Source of the DNA: Morinoia aosen
Taxonomy: Eukaryota > Arthropoda > Malacostraca > Amphipoda > Talitridae
Direction of reading: 5' to 3'
DNA length: 64,000 nt
NCBI GenBank assembly: GCA_030386875.1
Contig: CM059580.1
Span: 744,001-808,000, forward strand
Shown here: in pieces, positions 24,414 to 38,600 of the stretch
Position numbering within the stretch: the stretch's first letter is position 1
Layout: each line of letters starts with the position of its first letter
Position numbers and translations under genes: made by a program
Notes under the pieces: model-generated
What the model was told of the DNA's origin: nothing
Database searches by the model: none
What the model saw: the letters and a program-made list of their open reading frames with translations, nothing else

Positions 24414-25608
24414 GTAACTATAGAGCGAGTTATATTACATGATACAAATGTGAGTAACTATAGAGCGAGTTATATTACATGATACAAATGTGAGTAACTA
24501 TAGGGCGAGTTATATTACATGATACAAATGTGAGTAACTATAGAGCTAGTTATATTACATGATACAAATGTGAGTAACTATAGAGCGAGTTATATTACAT
24601 GATACAAATGTGAGTAACTATAGAGCTAGTTATATTACATGATACAAATGTGAGTAACTATAGAGCGAGTTATATTACATGATACAAATGTGAGTAACTA
24701 TAGAGCTAGTTATATTACATGATACAAATGTGAGTAACTATAGAGCTAGTTATATTACATGATACAAATGTGAGTAACTATAGAGCTAGTTATATTACAT
24801 GATACAAATGTGAGTAACTATAGAGCTAGTTATATTACATGATACAAATGTGAGTAACTATAGAGCTAGTTATATTACATGATACAAATGTGAGTAACTA
24901 TAGAGCGAGTTATATTACATGATACAAATGTGAGTAACTATAGAGCTAGTTATATTACATGATACAAATGTGAGTAACTATAGAGCTAGTTATATTACAT
25001 GATACAAATGTGAGTAACTATAGAGCTAGTTATATTACATGATACAAATGTGAGTAACTATAGGGCGAGTTATATTACATGATACAAATGTGAGTAACTA
25101 TAGAGCTAGTTATATTACATGATACAAATGTGAGTAACTATAGAGCGAGTTATATTACATGATACAAATGTGAGTAACTATAGAGCGAGTTATATTACAT
25201 GATACAAATGTGAGTAACTATAGAGCGAGTTATATTACATGATACAAATGTGAGTAACTATAGAGCGAGTTATATTACATGATACAAATGTGAGTAACTA
25301 TAGAGCGAGTTATATTACATGATACAAATGTGAGTAACTATAGGGCGAGTTATATTACATGATACAAATGTGAGTAACTATAGAGCGAGTTATATTACAT
25401 GATACAAATGTGAGTAACTATAGAGCGAGTTATATTACATGATACAAATGTGAGTAACTATAGAGCGAGTTATATTACATGATACAAATGTGAGTAACTA
25501 TAGAGCGAGTTATATTACATGATACAAATGTGAGTAACTATAGAGCGAGTTATATTACATGATACAAATGTGAGTAACTATAGAGCGAGTTATATTACAT
25601 GATACAAA
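24414..25608. repeat. 40-bp satellite, about 30 copies
   Basis: Regular 40-bp unit: GTAACTATAGAGC(G/T)AGTTA then TATTACATGATACAAATGTGA. The main variant is AGCGAG versus AGCTAG; AGGGCGAG also occurs (three or four units). Every unit contains stop codons, so there are no spurious long frames. Confidence 0.97.
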
Positions 25609-25856
25609 CGATAAAGGGTCATTGTAATATTCTAAAAATTTATTAATAACAGACTAATAATAGATTGATAATAGAAATGTATATATATTTTTTAAAATGG
25701 TCGTCCTGCTGCGTCGAAACGTTCTATTATATTTGGGTTGCTTTTCGAAAAGGTCTTTTGAATGTCATTTTAAATTTGAATTCGATTTTCGGTAGAACTT
25801 GGACCTTATTTATACCCAAAGCTGAAGTTTTGCGGTGAGGAGAACTTCAACTTTAA
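25609..25856. other. Unassigned AT-rich spacer
   Basis: AT-rich sequence between the 40-bp array and copy B of the 191-bp repeat. Confidence 0.5.
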
Positions 25857-26047
25857 CTTTATCTCTGTGAGTGACGCAGCAAATGAAAGTGTGAAACATC
25901 TTATACCAAAGTTACCGACATTTACAGTTGTATTTTGTATGCTCCATACGGTGCACATATCAGCTCTCATGTTCATAATACATATGTATTTAAATATACA
26001 GGTCGTGCATAATGTCTGTATGCCATTTCAAAAGTTCCTCACAAATG
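25857..26047 (+). repeat. 191-bp dispersed repeat, copy B
   Basis: Same length and orientation as copy A (22524-22714), with two visible substitutions. Its right flank (GCAATGGATGAG) differs from that of copy A. Confidence 0.85.
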
Positions 26048-26519
26048 CAATGGATGAGATACTGTATTCGGATTTGTTCTGTTGTATTCAGCGTTTGTTG
26101 AAGTTTTCTTAGCTCATTTAATGTCTTATGTGTGTGTTGGTAACTAAATCTTACAATAGGCCTAGTTACTCGACTTCTGGCGGCGTTCGCTGCAGCGCGG
26201 CCTACGCAACTGGCATGGTTTTCTTCTGAATAACTCTAGTGAACGCTGAACACAACAGAACAAATCCGAGGAACATGTCCAATCAATTTCATATGAATAC
26301 ATTTTGAAATGGTTAAGAGACTTTACGGATACCCTGGGTATATATATATATATTTATTTTCGATCAAACATGTATCATATACGCTCCCTATATACACAAT
26401 CATATATATGCATTTCCTATATATACATATATATACGTTTCATAGATATAAATAAAACAAGATTCGTAATTGTGACCATATATGGCGTCTCCTGAAAAGT
26501 TTACAATGGTTTAGTCGAA
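26048..26519. other. Unassigned spacer
   Basis: Contains TATATA-rich sequence around 26338-26450. No gene recognised. Confidence 0.5.
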
Positions 26520-26770
26520 GTAAGTTAGTGCTCCCATGGGCAAAATGTGAGGTCCCGAGCTAAGAAATAGGTAGACCTTCTTTTCTGTAGAAATAAAATA
26601 GATTTTTTATTTCGTTACGGACCACCTTTTTTCGGTTGACTGCTGTCCTGTTTTTCAGCTCCTGTTGCTTTCTTCAAATTTTACTTTGTGTTTTTTGTGC
26701 ATAGATTCCGCGTTCCATCGACTTCATGTCGAATGATACCTTCCTCCTTTCCCTCTTTGGAGCGGTAAGC
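26520..26770 (-). repeat. Dispersed repeat family R1, minus-strand copy
   Basis: Reverse-complement R1 copy: AATGTGAGGTCCCGAGCTAA at its left side, CTGCTGTCCTGTTTTTCAGC in the middle and CATAGATTCCGCGTTCC at the right, with internal deletions relative to the copy at 50.4 kb. Confidence 0.75.
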
Positions 26771-27008
26771 GGTAATAAAAAAAATAATTCTATAATAATA
26801 ATAATTCAAACGGTAATAATTACAGCAAAATATAATTCTTAAACGTCTTGTGCGCAATATGAAAAGAAAGGAAGAACCGATGCAGAAAGGATGGTGTTTG
26901 CAATTTGTGGATAATAACAATTTTTGGTCTTTGTTTTACACCTGAGTTTTGTGTGTGTTGTAATCTCAGTATACAGATGTACGTATAATTTACTTAATAC
27001 TTAACATA

Positions 27009-27593
27009 ATGGACAAACATCTAACCTTTGAAGAGCACATCGCTCATATTAGTTCTAAAGTATCAAAATCCATCGGAATCCTAAATAAAGTTAAAAATTA
27101 CCTGCCTGAAACAGCCTTACGAATGCTCTACCGAACGCTCATTTCCCCATAATTGCAGTACGGAATAGAAGCATGGCACGGAACTGATAAAAATAAAACC
27201 AACAAAATTTTTACCCTGCAAAAAAGAGCCATAAGAGCGATAAAAAATCTAGAATATAATGCTCATACAAATGACTCATTCAAAAATTTACGAATACTTA
27301 AGCTCTCGGATCTCTACAAAATCTCCATTTGCAATTTCATTTACAAAACATTAACTAATGATATCGACAATAGCCTAAAACAACTATTAACTGCGCAAAC
27401 TGGTCATCACGACCATTTAACGCGAAATAGAAGTAAATTCATGCTTCCTTATTACTCAAAGGCTCGGTCACAACACAGTATCCTCTTCGTTGGAACTAAA
27501 ACTTGGAACTCAATACCTGCGGAGATCCGTGAAAGTAATTCTTATGAGGTATTCAAAAAAAGTCTTGAGTCTCACTTCCTATCAGATTACTAG
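27009..27593 (+). pseudogene. LINE reverse transcriptase, C-terminal remnant with premature stop
   Basis: One frame reads LTFEEHIAHISSKVSKSIG, then LPETALRMLYRTLISP, a TAA at 27150-27152, then LQYGIEAWHGT and LQKRAIRAIKNL, ending with WNSIPAEIRE and SLESHFLSDY at a natural stop. This order (HI..IS.K.SK..GIL, LY..LI.P.L.YGI..W, LQKRAIR.I, then WN..P..IR) is the thumb and post-catalytic part of non-LTR reverse transcriptases of the CR1/L2/Jockey-like group. The catalytic palm (FADD motif) is absent, so the copy is 5'-truncated, and the stop replaces what is normally an aromatic codon (SP-Y-LQYG). Dead fragment; family-level assignment from memory. Confidence 0.85.
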
Positions 27594-27993
27594 TCGTGTA
27601 AGATCACAGAGTCAAACCTTGTCCCCTACATAACCGGTCCTAATAATGTAATTTGCCTTGATTAATTTCGCCGATCTTCAGTCTGTTCTTGAATCGTTTG
27701 TCGAATATACTGTTAAATCTAGTCCATATGAACTATATTGTGAAATGAAGTATCTAATTTCGAGTTACTTATCTCATTGATCAGTCTAATGCGTCTCTAG
27801 TTTAAGTGAATTAGGTTAAACATTATTGTACTCCTAAGACTAACCTTGATGGTAGGATGCCCTAGAAGTCACTGAACTTATTCGGGCCCACAGGTAGCTA
27901 TACTCAAATTTGACCATTGTACTAGACTTAAGAAACATTTTATCTCTGTATCACCTGTGGTAAATAAATTGTTTGTTTAATTGTTTTTTTTTT
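27594..27993 (+). mobile_element. 3' untranslated tail of the same LINE
   Basis: About 390 bp follow the RT stop without coding potential and end in AATAAATTGTTTGTTTAATT plus a T-run (about 27982-27991). This fits a LINE 3' end with a simple tail, though its exact end is uncertain. Confidence 0.5.
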
Positions 27994-28067
27994 TACTTAT
28001 TCTCATGTAATCGAACTTATATACGTGTAATTGAAAAGGGTTTTCTTTATATGCTTCTAGTATATTA

Positions 28068-29650
28068 TTATGATCGTATATTTAAAATGATCGTATATTT
28101 AAAATGATCGTATATTTAAAATGATCGTATATTTAAAATGATCGTATATTTAAAATGATCGTATATTAAAATGATCGTATATTTAAAATGATCGTATATT
28201 TAAAATGATCGTATATTAAAATGATCGTATGTTTAAAATGATCGTATATTTAAAATGATCGTATATTTAAAATGATCGTATATTTAAAATGATCGTATAT
28301 TTAATATGATCGTATATTTAAAATGATCGTATATTAAAATGATCGTATATTTAAAATGATCGTATATTAAAATGATCGAATATTTAAAATGATCGTATAT
28401 TTAAAATGATCGTATATTTAAAATGATCGTATATTTAAAATGATCGTATATTTAAAATGATCGTATATTAAATTGACCGTATATTAAAATGATCGTCTAT
28501 TTAAAATGATCGCATATTAAAATGATCGTCTATTTAAAATGATCGCATATTAAAATGATCGTATATTTAAAATGATCGTATATTTAAAAGGATCGTATAT
28601 TAAAATGATCGTATATTTAAAATGATCGTATATTTAAAATGATCGTATATTTAAAATGATCGTATATTTAAAATGATCGTATATTTAAAATGATCGTATA
28701 TTAAAATGATCGAATATTTAGAATGATCGTATATTTAAAATGATCGTATATTTAAAATGATCGTATATTAAAATGATCGTATATTCAAAATGATCGTATA
28801 TTTAAAATGATCGTATATTAAAATGATCGTATATTTAAAATGATCGTATATTTAAAATGATCGTATATTTAAAATGATCGTATATTTAAAATGATCGTAT
28901 ATTTAAAATGATCGTATATTTAAAATGATCGTATATTTAAAGTGATCGTATATTTAAAATGATCGTATATTTAAAATGATCATATATTTAAAATGATCGT
29001 ATATTAAAATGATCGTATATTTAAAATGATCGTATATTTAAAATGATCGTATATTTAAAATGATCGTATATTTAAAATGATCGTATATTTAAAATGATCG
29101 TATATTTAAAATGATCGTATATTTAAATGATCGTATATTTAAAATGATCGTATATTAAAATGATCGTATATTTAAAATGATCGTATATTTAAAATGATCG
29201 TATATTTAAAATGATCGTATATTTAAAATGATCGTATATTTAAAATGATCGTATATTTAAAATGATCGTATATTTAAAATGATCGTATATTTAAAATGAT
29301 CGTATATTTAAAATGATCGTATATTTAAAATGATCGTATATTTAAAATGATCGTATATTTAAAATGATCGTATATTTAAAATGATCGTATATTTAAAATG
29401 ATCGTATATTTAAAATGATCGTATATTTAAAATGATCGTATATTTAAAATGATCGTATATTTAAAATGATCGTATATTTAAAATGATCGTATATTTAAAA
29501 TGATCGTATATTTAAAATGATCGTATATTTAAAATGATCGTATATTTAAAATGATCGTATATTTAAAATGATCGTATATTTAAAATGATCGTATATTTAA
29601 ATTGATCGTATATTTAAAATGATCGTATATATAAAATGATCGTATATTTT
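28068..29650. repeat. 17-bp AT-rich satellite, about 93 copies
   Basis: Unit ATCGTATATTTAAAATG (17 bp). Roughly one unit in six lacks one or two T/A (ATATTAAAATG), making 15-16-bp units; these short units cluster in the left half. From about 29165 to 29590 the copies are almost invariant. The array runs straight into the 57-bp satellite through a junction of about 25 bp. Confidence 0.96.
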
Positions 29651-29671
29651 TAAACGCAATCACGTCCTATA

Positions 29672-32600
29672 GAAATTGCGACACCTTCACCAACAGTGAC
29701 ACAATACAGACACTGTACAACATCTGCACAAATTGCGACACCTTCACCAACAGTGACACAATACAGACACTGTACAACATCTGCACAAATTGCGACACCT
29801 TCACCAACAGTGACACAATACAGACACTGTACAACATCTGCACAAATTGCGACACCTTCACCAACAATGACACAATACAGACACTGTACAACATCTGCAC
29901 AAATTGCGACACCTTCACCAACAGTGACACAATACAGACACTGTACAACATCTGCACAAATTGCAACACCTTCACCAACAGTGACACAATACAGACACTG
30001 TACAACATCTGCACGAATTGCGACACCTTCACCAACAGTGACACAATACAGACACTGTACAACATCTGCACAAATTGCAACACCTTCACCAACAGTGACA
30101 CAATACAGACACTGTACAACATCTGCACAAATTGCGACACCTTCACCAACAGTGACACAATACAGACACTGTACAACATCTGCACAAATTGCGACACCTT
30201 CACCAACAGTGACACAATACAGACACTGTACAACATCTGCACAAATTGCGACACCTTCACCAACAGTGACACAATACAGACACTGTACAACATCTGCACA
30301 AATTGCGACACCTTCACCAACAGTGACACAATACAGACACTGTACAACATCTGCACAAATTGCGACACCTTCACCAACAATGACACAATACAGACACTGT
30401 ACAACATCTGCACAAATTGCGACACCTTCACCAACAGTGACACAATACAGACACTGTACAACATCTGCACAAATTGCAACACCTTCACCAACAGTGACAC
30501 AATACAGACACTGTACAACATCTGCACGAATTGCGACACCTTCACCAACAGTGACACAATACAGACACTGTACAACATCTGCACAAATTGGGACACCTTC
30601 ACCAACAGTGACACAATACAGACACTGTACAACATCTGCACAAATTGCGACACCTTCACCAACAGTGACACAATACAGACACTGTACAACATCTGCACAA
30701 ATTGCGACACCTTCACCAACAGTGACACAATACAGACACTGTACAACATCTGCACAAATTGCGACACCTTCACCAACAGTGACACAATACAGACACTGTA
30801 CAACATCTGCACAAATTGCGACACCTTCACCAACAGTGACACAATACAGACACTGTACAACATCTGCACAAATTGCGACACCTTCACCAACAATGACACA
30901 ATACAGACACTGTACAACATCTGCACAAATTGCAACACCTTCACCAACAGTGACACAATACAGACACTGTACAACATCTGCACAAATTGCGACACCTTCA
31001 CCAACAGTGACACAATACAGACACTGTACAACATCTGCACAAATTGCGACACCTTCACCAACAGTGACACAATACAGACACTGTACAACATCTGCACAAA
31101 TTGCGACACCTTCACCAACAGTGACACAATACAGACACTGTACAACATCTGCACAAATTGCAACACCTTCACCAACAGTGACACAATACAGACACTGTAC
31201 AACATCTGCACAAATTGCGACACCTTCACCAACAGTGACACAATACAGACACTGTACAACATCTGCACAAATTGCGACACCTTCACCAACAGTGACACAA
31301 TACAGACACTGTACAACATCTGCACAAATTGCGACACCTTCACCAACAATGACACAATACAGACACTGTACAACATCTGCACAAATTGCGACACCTTCAC
31401 CAACAGTGACACAATACAGACACTGTACAACATCTGCACAAATTGCAACACCTTCACCAACAGTGACACAATACAGACACTGTACAACATCTGCACAAAT
31501 TGCGACACCTTCACCAACAGTGACACAATACAGACACTGTACAACATCTGCACAAATTGAGACACCTTCACCAACAGTGACACAATACAGACACTGTACA
31601 ACATCTGCACAAATTGCAACACCTTCACCAACAGTGACACAATACAGACACCGTACAACATCTGCACAAATTGCGACACCTTCACCAACAGTGACACAAT
31701 ACAGACACTGTACAACATCTGCACAAATTGCGACACCTTCACCAACAGTGACACAATACAGACACTGTACAACATCTGCACGAATTGCGACACCTTCACC
31801 AACAGTGACACAATACAGACACTGTACAACATCTGCACAAATTGCAACACCTTCACCAACAGTGACACAATACAGACACTGTACAACATCTGCACAAATT
31901 GCGACACCTTCACCAACAGTGACACAATACAGACACTGTACAACATCTGCACAAATTGAGACACCTTCACCAACAGTGACACAATACAGACACTGTACAA
32001 CATCTGCACAAATTGCAACACCTTCACCAACAGTGACACAATACAGACACCGTACAACATCTGCACAAATTGCGACACCTTCACCAACAGTGACACAATA
32101 CAGACACTGTACAACATCTGCACAAATTGCGACACCTTCACCAACAGTGACACAATACAGACACTGTACAACATCTGCACGAATTGCGACACCTTCACCA
32201 ACAGTGACACAATACAGACACTGTACAACATCTGCACAAATTGCAACACCTTCACCAACAGTGACACAATACAGACACTGTACAACATCTGCACAAATTG
32301 CGACACCTTCACCAACAGTGACACAATACAGACACTGTACAACATCTGCACAAATTGCGACACCTTCACCAACAGTGACACAATACAGACACTGTACAAC
32401 ATCTGCACAAATTGCGACACCTTCACCAACAGTGACACAATACAGACACTGTACAACATCTGCACAAATTGCGACACCTTCACCAACAGTGACACAACAC
32501 AGACACTGTACAACATCTGCACAAATTGAGACACCTTCACCAACAGTGACACAATACAGACACTGTACAACATCTGCACAAATTGCAACACCTTCACCAA

Positions 32601-35600
32601 CAGTGACACAATACAGACACTGTACAACATCTGCACAAATTGCGACACCTTCACCAACAGTGACACAATACAGACACTGTACAACATCTGCACAAATTGA
32701 GACACCTTCACCAACAGTGACACAATACAGACACTGTACAACATCTGCACAAATTGCAACACCTTCACCAACAGTGACACAATACAGACACTGTACAACA
32801 TCTGCACAAATTGCAACACCTTCACCAACAGTGACACAATACAGACACTGTACAACATCTGCACAAATTGCAACACCTTCACCAACAGTGACACAATACA
32901 GACACTGTACAACATCTGCACAAATTGCAACACCTTCACCAACAGTGACACAATACAGACACTGTACAACATCTGCACAAATTGCGACACCTTCACCAAC
33001 AGTGACACAATACAGACACTGTACAACATCTGCACAAATTGAGACACCTTCACCAACAGTGACACAATACAGACACTGTACAACATCTGCACAAATTGCA
33101 ACACCTTCACCAACAGTGACACAATACAGACACTGTACAACATCTGCACAAATTGCAACACCTTCACCAACAGTGACACAATACAGACACTGTACAACAT
33201 CTGCACAAATTGCAACACCTTCACCAACAGTGACACAATACAGACACTGTACAACATCTGCACAAATTGAGACACCTTCACCAACAGTGACACAATACAG
33301 ACACTGTACAACATCTGCACAAATTGCAACACCTTCACCAACAGTGACACAATACAGACACTGTACAACATCTGCACAAATTGCGACACCCTCACCAACA
33401 GTGACACAATACAGACACTGAACAACATCTGCACAAATTGCGACACCTTCACCAACAGTGACACAATACAGACACTGTACAACATCTGCACAAATTGCGA
33501 CACCTTCACCAACAGTGACACAATACAGACACTGTACAACATCTGCACAAATTGCGACACCTTCACCAACAGTGACACAATACAGACACTGTACAACATC
33601 TGCACAAATTGCGACACCTTCACCAACAGTGACACAATACAGACACTGTACAACATCTGCACAAATTGAGACACCTTCACCAACAGTGACACAATACAGA
33701 CACTGTACAACATCTGCACAAATTGCAACACCTTCACCAACAGTGACACAATACAGACACTGTACAACATCTGCACAAATTGCGACACCTTCACCAACAG
33801 TGACACAATACAGACACTGTACAACATCTGCACAAATTGCAACACCTTCACCAACAGTGACACAATACAGACACTGTACAACATCTGCACAAATTGAGAC
33901 ACCTTCACCAACAGTGACACAATACAGACACTGTACAACATCTGCACAAATTGCAACACCTTCACCAACAGTGACACAATACAGACACTGTACAACATCT
34001 GCACGAATTGCGACACCTTCACCAACAGTGACACAATACAGACACTGTACAACATCTGCACAAATTGCAACACCTTCACCAACAGTGACACAATACAGAC
34101 ACTGTACAACATCTGCACAAATTGAGACACCTTCACCAACAGTGACACAATACAGACACTGTACAACATCTGCACAAATTGCAACACCTTCACCAACAGT
34201 GACACAATACAGACACTGTACAACATCTGCACAAATTGCAACACCTTCACCAACAGTGACACAATACAGACACTGTACAACATCTGCACAAATTGCAACA
34301 CCTTCACCAACAGTGACACAATACAGACACTGTACAACATCTGCACAAATTGCAACACCTTCACCAACAGTGACACAATACAGACACTGTACAACATCTG
34401 CACAAATTGCGACACCCTCACCAACAGTGACACAATACAGACACTGTACAACATCTTCACAAATTGCAACACCTTCACCAACAGTGACACAATACAGACA
34501 CTGTACAACATCTGCACAAATTGCAACACCTTCACCAACAGTGACACAATACAGACACTGTACAACATCTGCACAAATTGCGACACCTTCACCAACAGTG
34601 ACACAATACAGACACTGTACAACATCTGCACAAATTGCAACACCTTCACCAACAGTGACACAATACAGACACTGTACAACATCTGCACAAATTGCAACAC
34701 CTTCACCAACAGTGACACAATACAGACACTGTACAACATCTGCACAAATTGCAACACCTTCACCAACAGTGACACAATACAGACACTGTACAACATCTGC
34801 ACAAATTGCAACACCTTCACCAACAGTGACACAATACAGACACTGTACAACATCTGCACAAATTGCGACACCCTCACCAACAGTGACACAATACAGACAC
34901 TGTACAACATCTGCACAAATTGCGACACCTTCACCAACAGTGACACAATACAGACACTGTACAACATCTGCACAAATTGCAACACCTTCACCAACAGTGA
35001 CACAATACAGACACTGTACAACATCTGCACAAATTGCAACACCTTCACCAACAGTGACACAATACAGACACTGTACAACATCTGCACAAATTGCGACACC
35101 TTCACCAACAGTGACACAATACAGACACTGTACAACATCTGCACAAATTGCAACACCTTCACCAACAGTGACACAATACAGACACTGTACAACATCTGCA
35201 CAAATTGCGACACCTTCACCAACAGTGACACAATACAGACACTGTACAACATCTGCACAAATTGCGACACCTTCACCAACAGTGACACAATACAGACACT
35301 GTACAACATCTGCACAAATTGAGACACCTTCACCAACAGTGACACAATACAGACACTGTACAACATCTGCACAAATTGCAACACCTTCACCAACAGTGAC
35401 ACAATACAGACACTGTACAACATCTGCACAAATTGCAACACCTTCACCAACAGTGACACAATACAGACACTGTACAACATCTGCACAAATTGAGACACCT
35501 TCACCAACAGTGACAAAATACAGACACTGTACAACATCTGCACAAATTGCAACACCTTCACCAACAGTGACACAATACAGACACTGTACAACATCTGCAC

Positions 35601-38600
35601 AAATTGCAACACCTTCACCAACAGTGACACAATACAGACACTGTACAACATCTGCACAAATTGAGACACCTTCACCAACAGTGACACAATACAGACACTG
35701 TACAACATCTGCACAAATTGCAACACCTTCACCAACAGTGACACAATACAGACACTGTACAACATCTGCACAAATTGCAACACCTTCACCAACAGTGACA
35801 CAATACAGACACTGTACAACATCTGCACAAATTGAGACACCTTCACCAACAGTGACACAATACAGACACTGTACAACATCTGCACAAATTGCAACACCTT
35901 CACCAACAGTGACACAATACAGACACTGTACAACATCTGCACAAATTGCGACACCTTCACCAACAGTGACACAATACAGACACTGTACAACATCTGCACG
36001 AATTGCGACACCTTCACCAACAGTGACACAATACAGACACTGTACAACATCTGCACAAATTGAGACACCTTCACCAACAGTGACACAATACAGACACTGT
36101 ACAACATCTGCACAAATTGCGACACCTTCACCAACAGTGACACAATACAGACACTGTACAACATCTGCACAAATTGCGACACCTTCACCAACAGTGACAC
36201 AATACAGACACTGTACAACATCTGCACAAATTGAGACACCTTCACCAACAGTGACACAATACAGACAATGTACAACATCTGCACAAATTGAGACACCTTC
36301 ACCAACAGTGACACAATACAGACACTGTACAACATCTGCACAAATTGCGACACCTTCACCAACAGTGACACAATACAGACACTGTACAACATCTGCACAA
36401 ATTGCAACACCTTCACCAACAGTGACACAATACAGACACTGTACAACATCTGCACAAATTGAGACACCTTCACCAACAGTGACACAATACAGACACTGTA
36501 CAACATCTGCACAAATTGAGACACCTTCACCAACAGTGACACAATACAGACACTGTACAACATCTGCACAAATTGCAACACCTTCACCAACAGTGACACA
36601 ATACAGACACTGTACAACATCTGCACAAATTGCAACACCTTCACCAACAGTGACACAATACAGACACTGTACAACATCTGCACAAATTGCAACACCTTCA
36701 CCAACAGTGACACAATACAGACACTGTACAACATCTGCACAAATTGCAACACCTTCACCAACAGTGACACAATACAGACACTGTACAACATCTGCACAAA
36801 TTGCGACACCTTCACCAACAGTGACACAATACAGACACTGTACAACATCTGCACAAATTGCAACACCTTCACCAACAGTGACACAATACAGACACTGTAC
36901 AACATCTGCACAAATTGAGACACCTTCACCAACAGTGACACAATACAGACACTGTACAACATCTGCACAAATTGCAACACCTTCACCAACAGTGACACAA
37001 TACAGAATACAGACACTGTACAACATCTGCACGAATTGCGACACCTTCACCAACAGTGACACAATACAGACACTGTACAACATCTGCACAAATTGCAACA
37101 CCTTCACCAACAGTGACACAATACAGACACTGTACAACATCTGCACAAATTGAGACACCTTCACCAACAGTGACACAATACAGACACTGTACAACATCTG
37201 CACAAATTGCAACACCTTCACCAACAGTGACACAATACAGACACTGTACAACATCTGCACAAATTGAGACACCTTCACCAACAGTGACACAATACAGACA
37301 CTGTACAACATCTGCACAAATTGCAACACCTTCACCAACAGTGACACAATACAGAATACAGACACTGTACAACATCTGCACGAATTGCGACACCTTCACC
37401 AACAGTGACACAATACAGACACTGTACAACATCTGCACAAATTGCAACACCTTCACCAACAGTGACACAATACAGACACTGTACAACATCTGCACAAATT
37501 GAGACACCTTCACCAACAGTGACACAATACAGACACTGTACAACATCTGCACAAATTGCAACACCTTCACCAACAGTGACACAATACAGACACTGTACAA
37601 CATCTGCACAAATTGCAACACCTTCACCAACAGTGACACAATACAGACACTGTACAACATCTGCACAAATTGCAACACCTTCACCAACAGTGACACAATA
37701 CAGACACTGTACAACATCTGCACAAATTGCAACACCTTCACCAACAGTGACACAATACAGACACTGTACAACATCTGCACAAATTGCGACACCCTCACCA
37801 ACAGTGACACAATACAGACACTGTACAACATCTTCACAAATTGCAACACCTTCACCAACAGTGACACAATACAGACACTGTACAACATCTGCACAAATTG
37901 CAACACCTTCACCAACAGTGACACAATACAGACACTGTACAACATCTGCACAAATTGCGACACCTTCACCAACAGTGACACAATACAGACACTGTACAAC
38001 ATCTGCACAAATTGCAACACCTTCACCAACAGTGACACAATACAGACACTGTACAACATCTGCACAAATTGCAACACCTTCACCAACAGTGACACAATAC
38101 AGACACTGTACAACATCTGCACAAATTGCAACACCTTCACCAACAGTGACACAATACAGACACTGTACAACATCTGCACAAATTGCAACACCTTCACCAA
38201 CAGTGACACAATACAGACACTGTACAACATCTGCACAAATTGCGACACCCTCACCAACAGTGACACAATACAGACACTGTACAACATCTGCACAAATTGC
38301 GACACCTTCACCAACAGTGACACAATACAGACACTGTACAACATCTGCACAAATTGCAACACCTTCACCAACAGTGACACAATACAGACACTGTACAACA
38401 TCTGCACAAATTGCAACACCTTCACCAACAGTGACACAATACAGACACTGTACAACATCTGCACAAATTGCGACACCTTCACCAACAGTGACACAATACA
38501 GACACTGTACAACATCTGCACAAATTGCAACACCTTCACCAACAGTGACACAATACAGACACTGTACAACATCTGCACAAATTGCGACACCTTCACCAAC

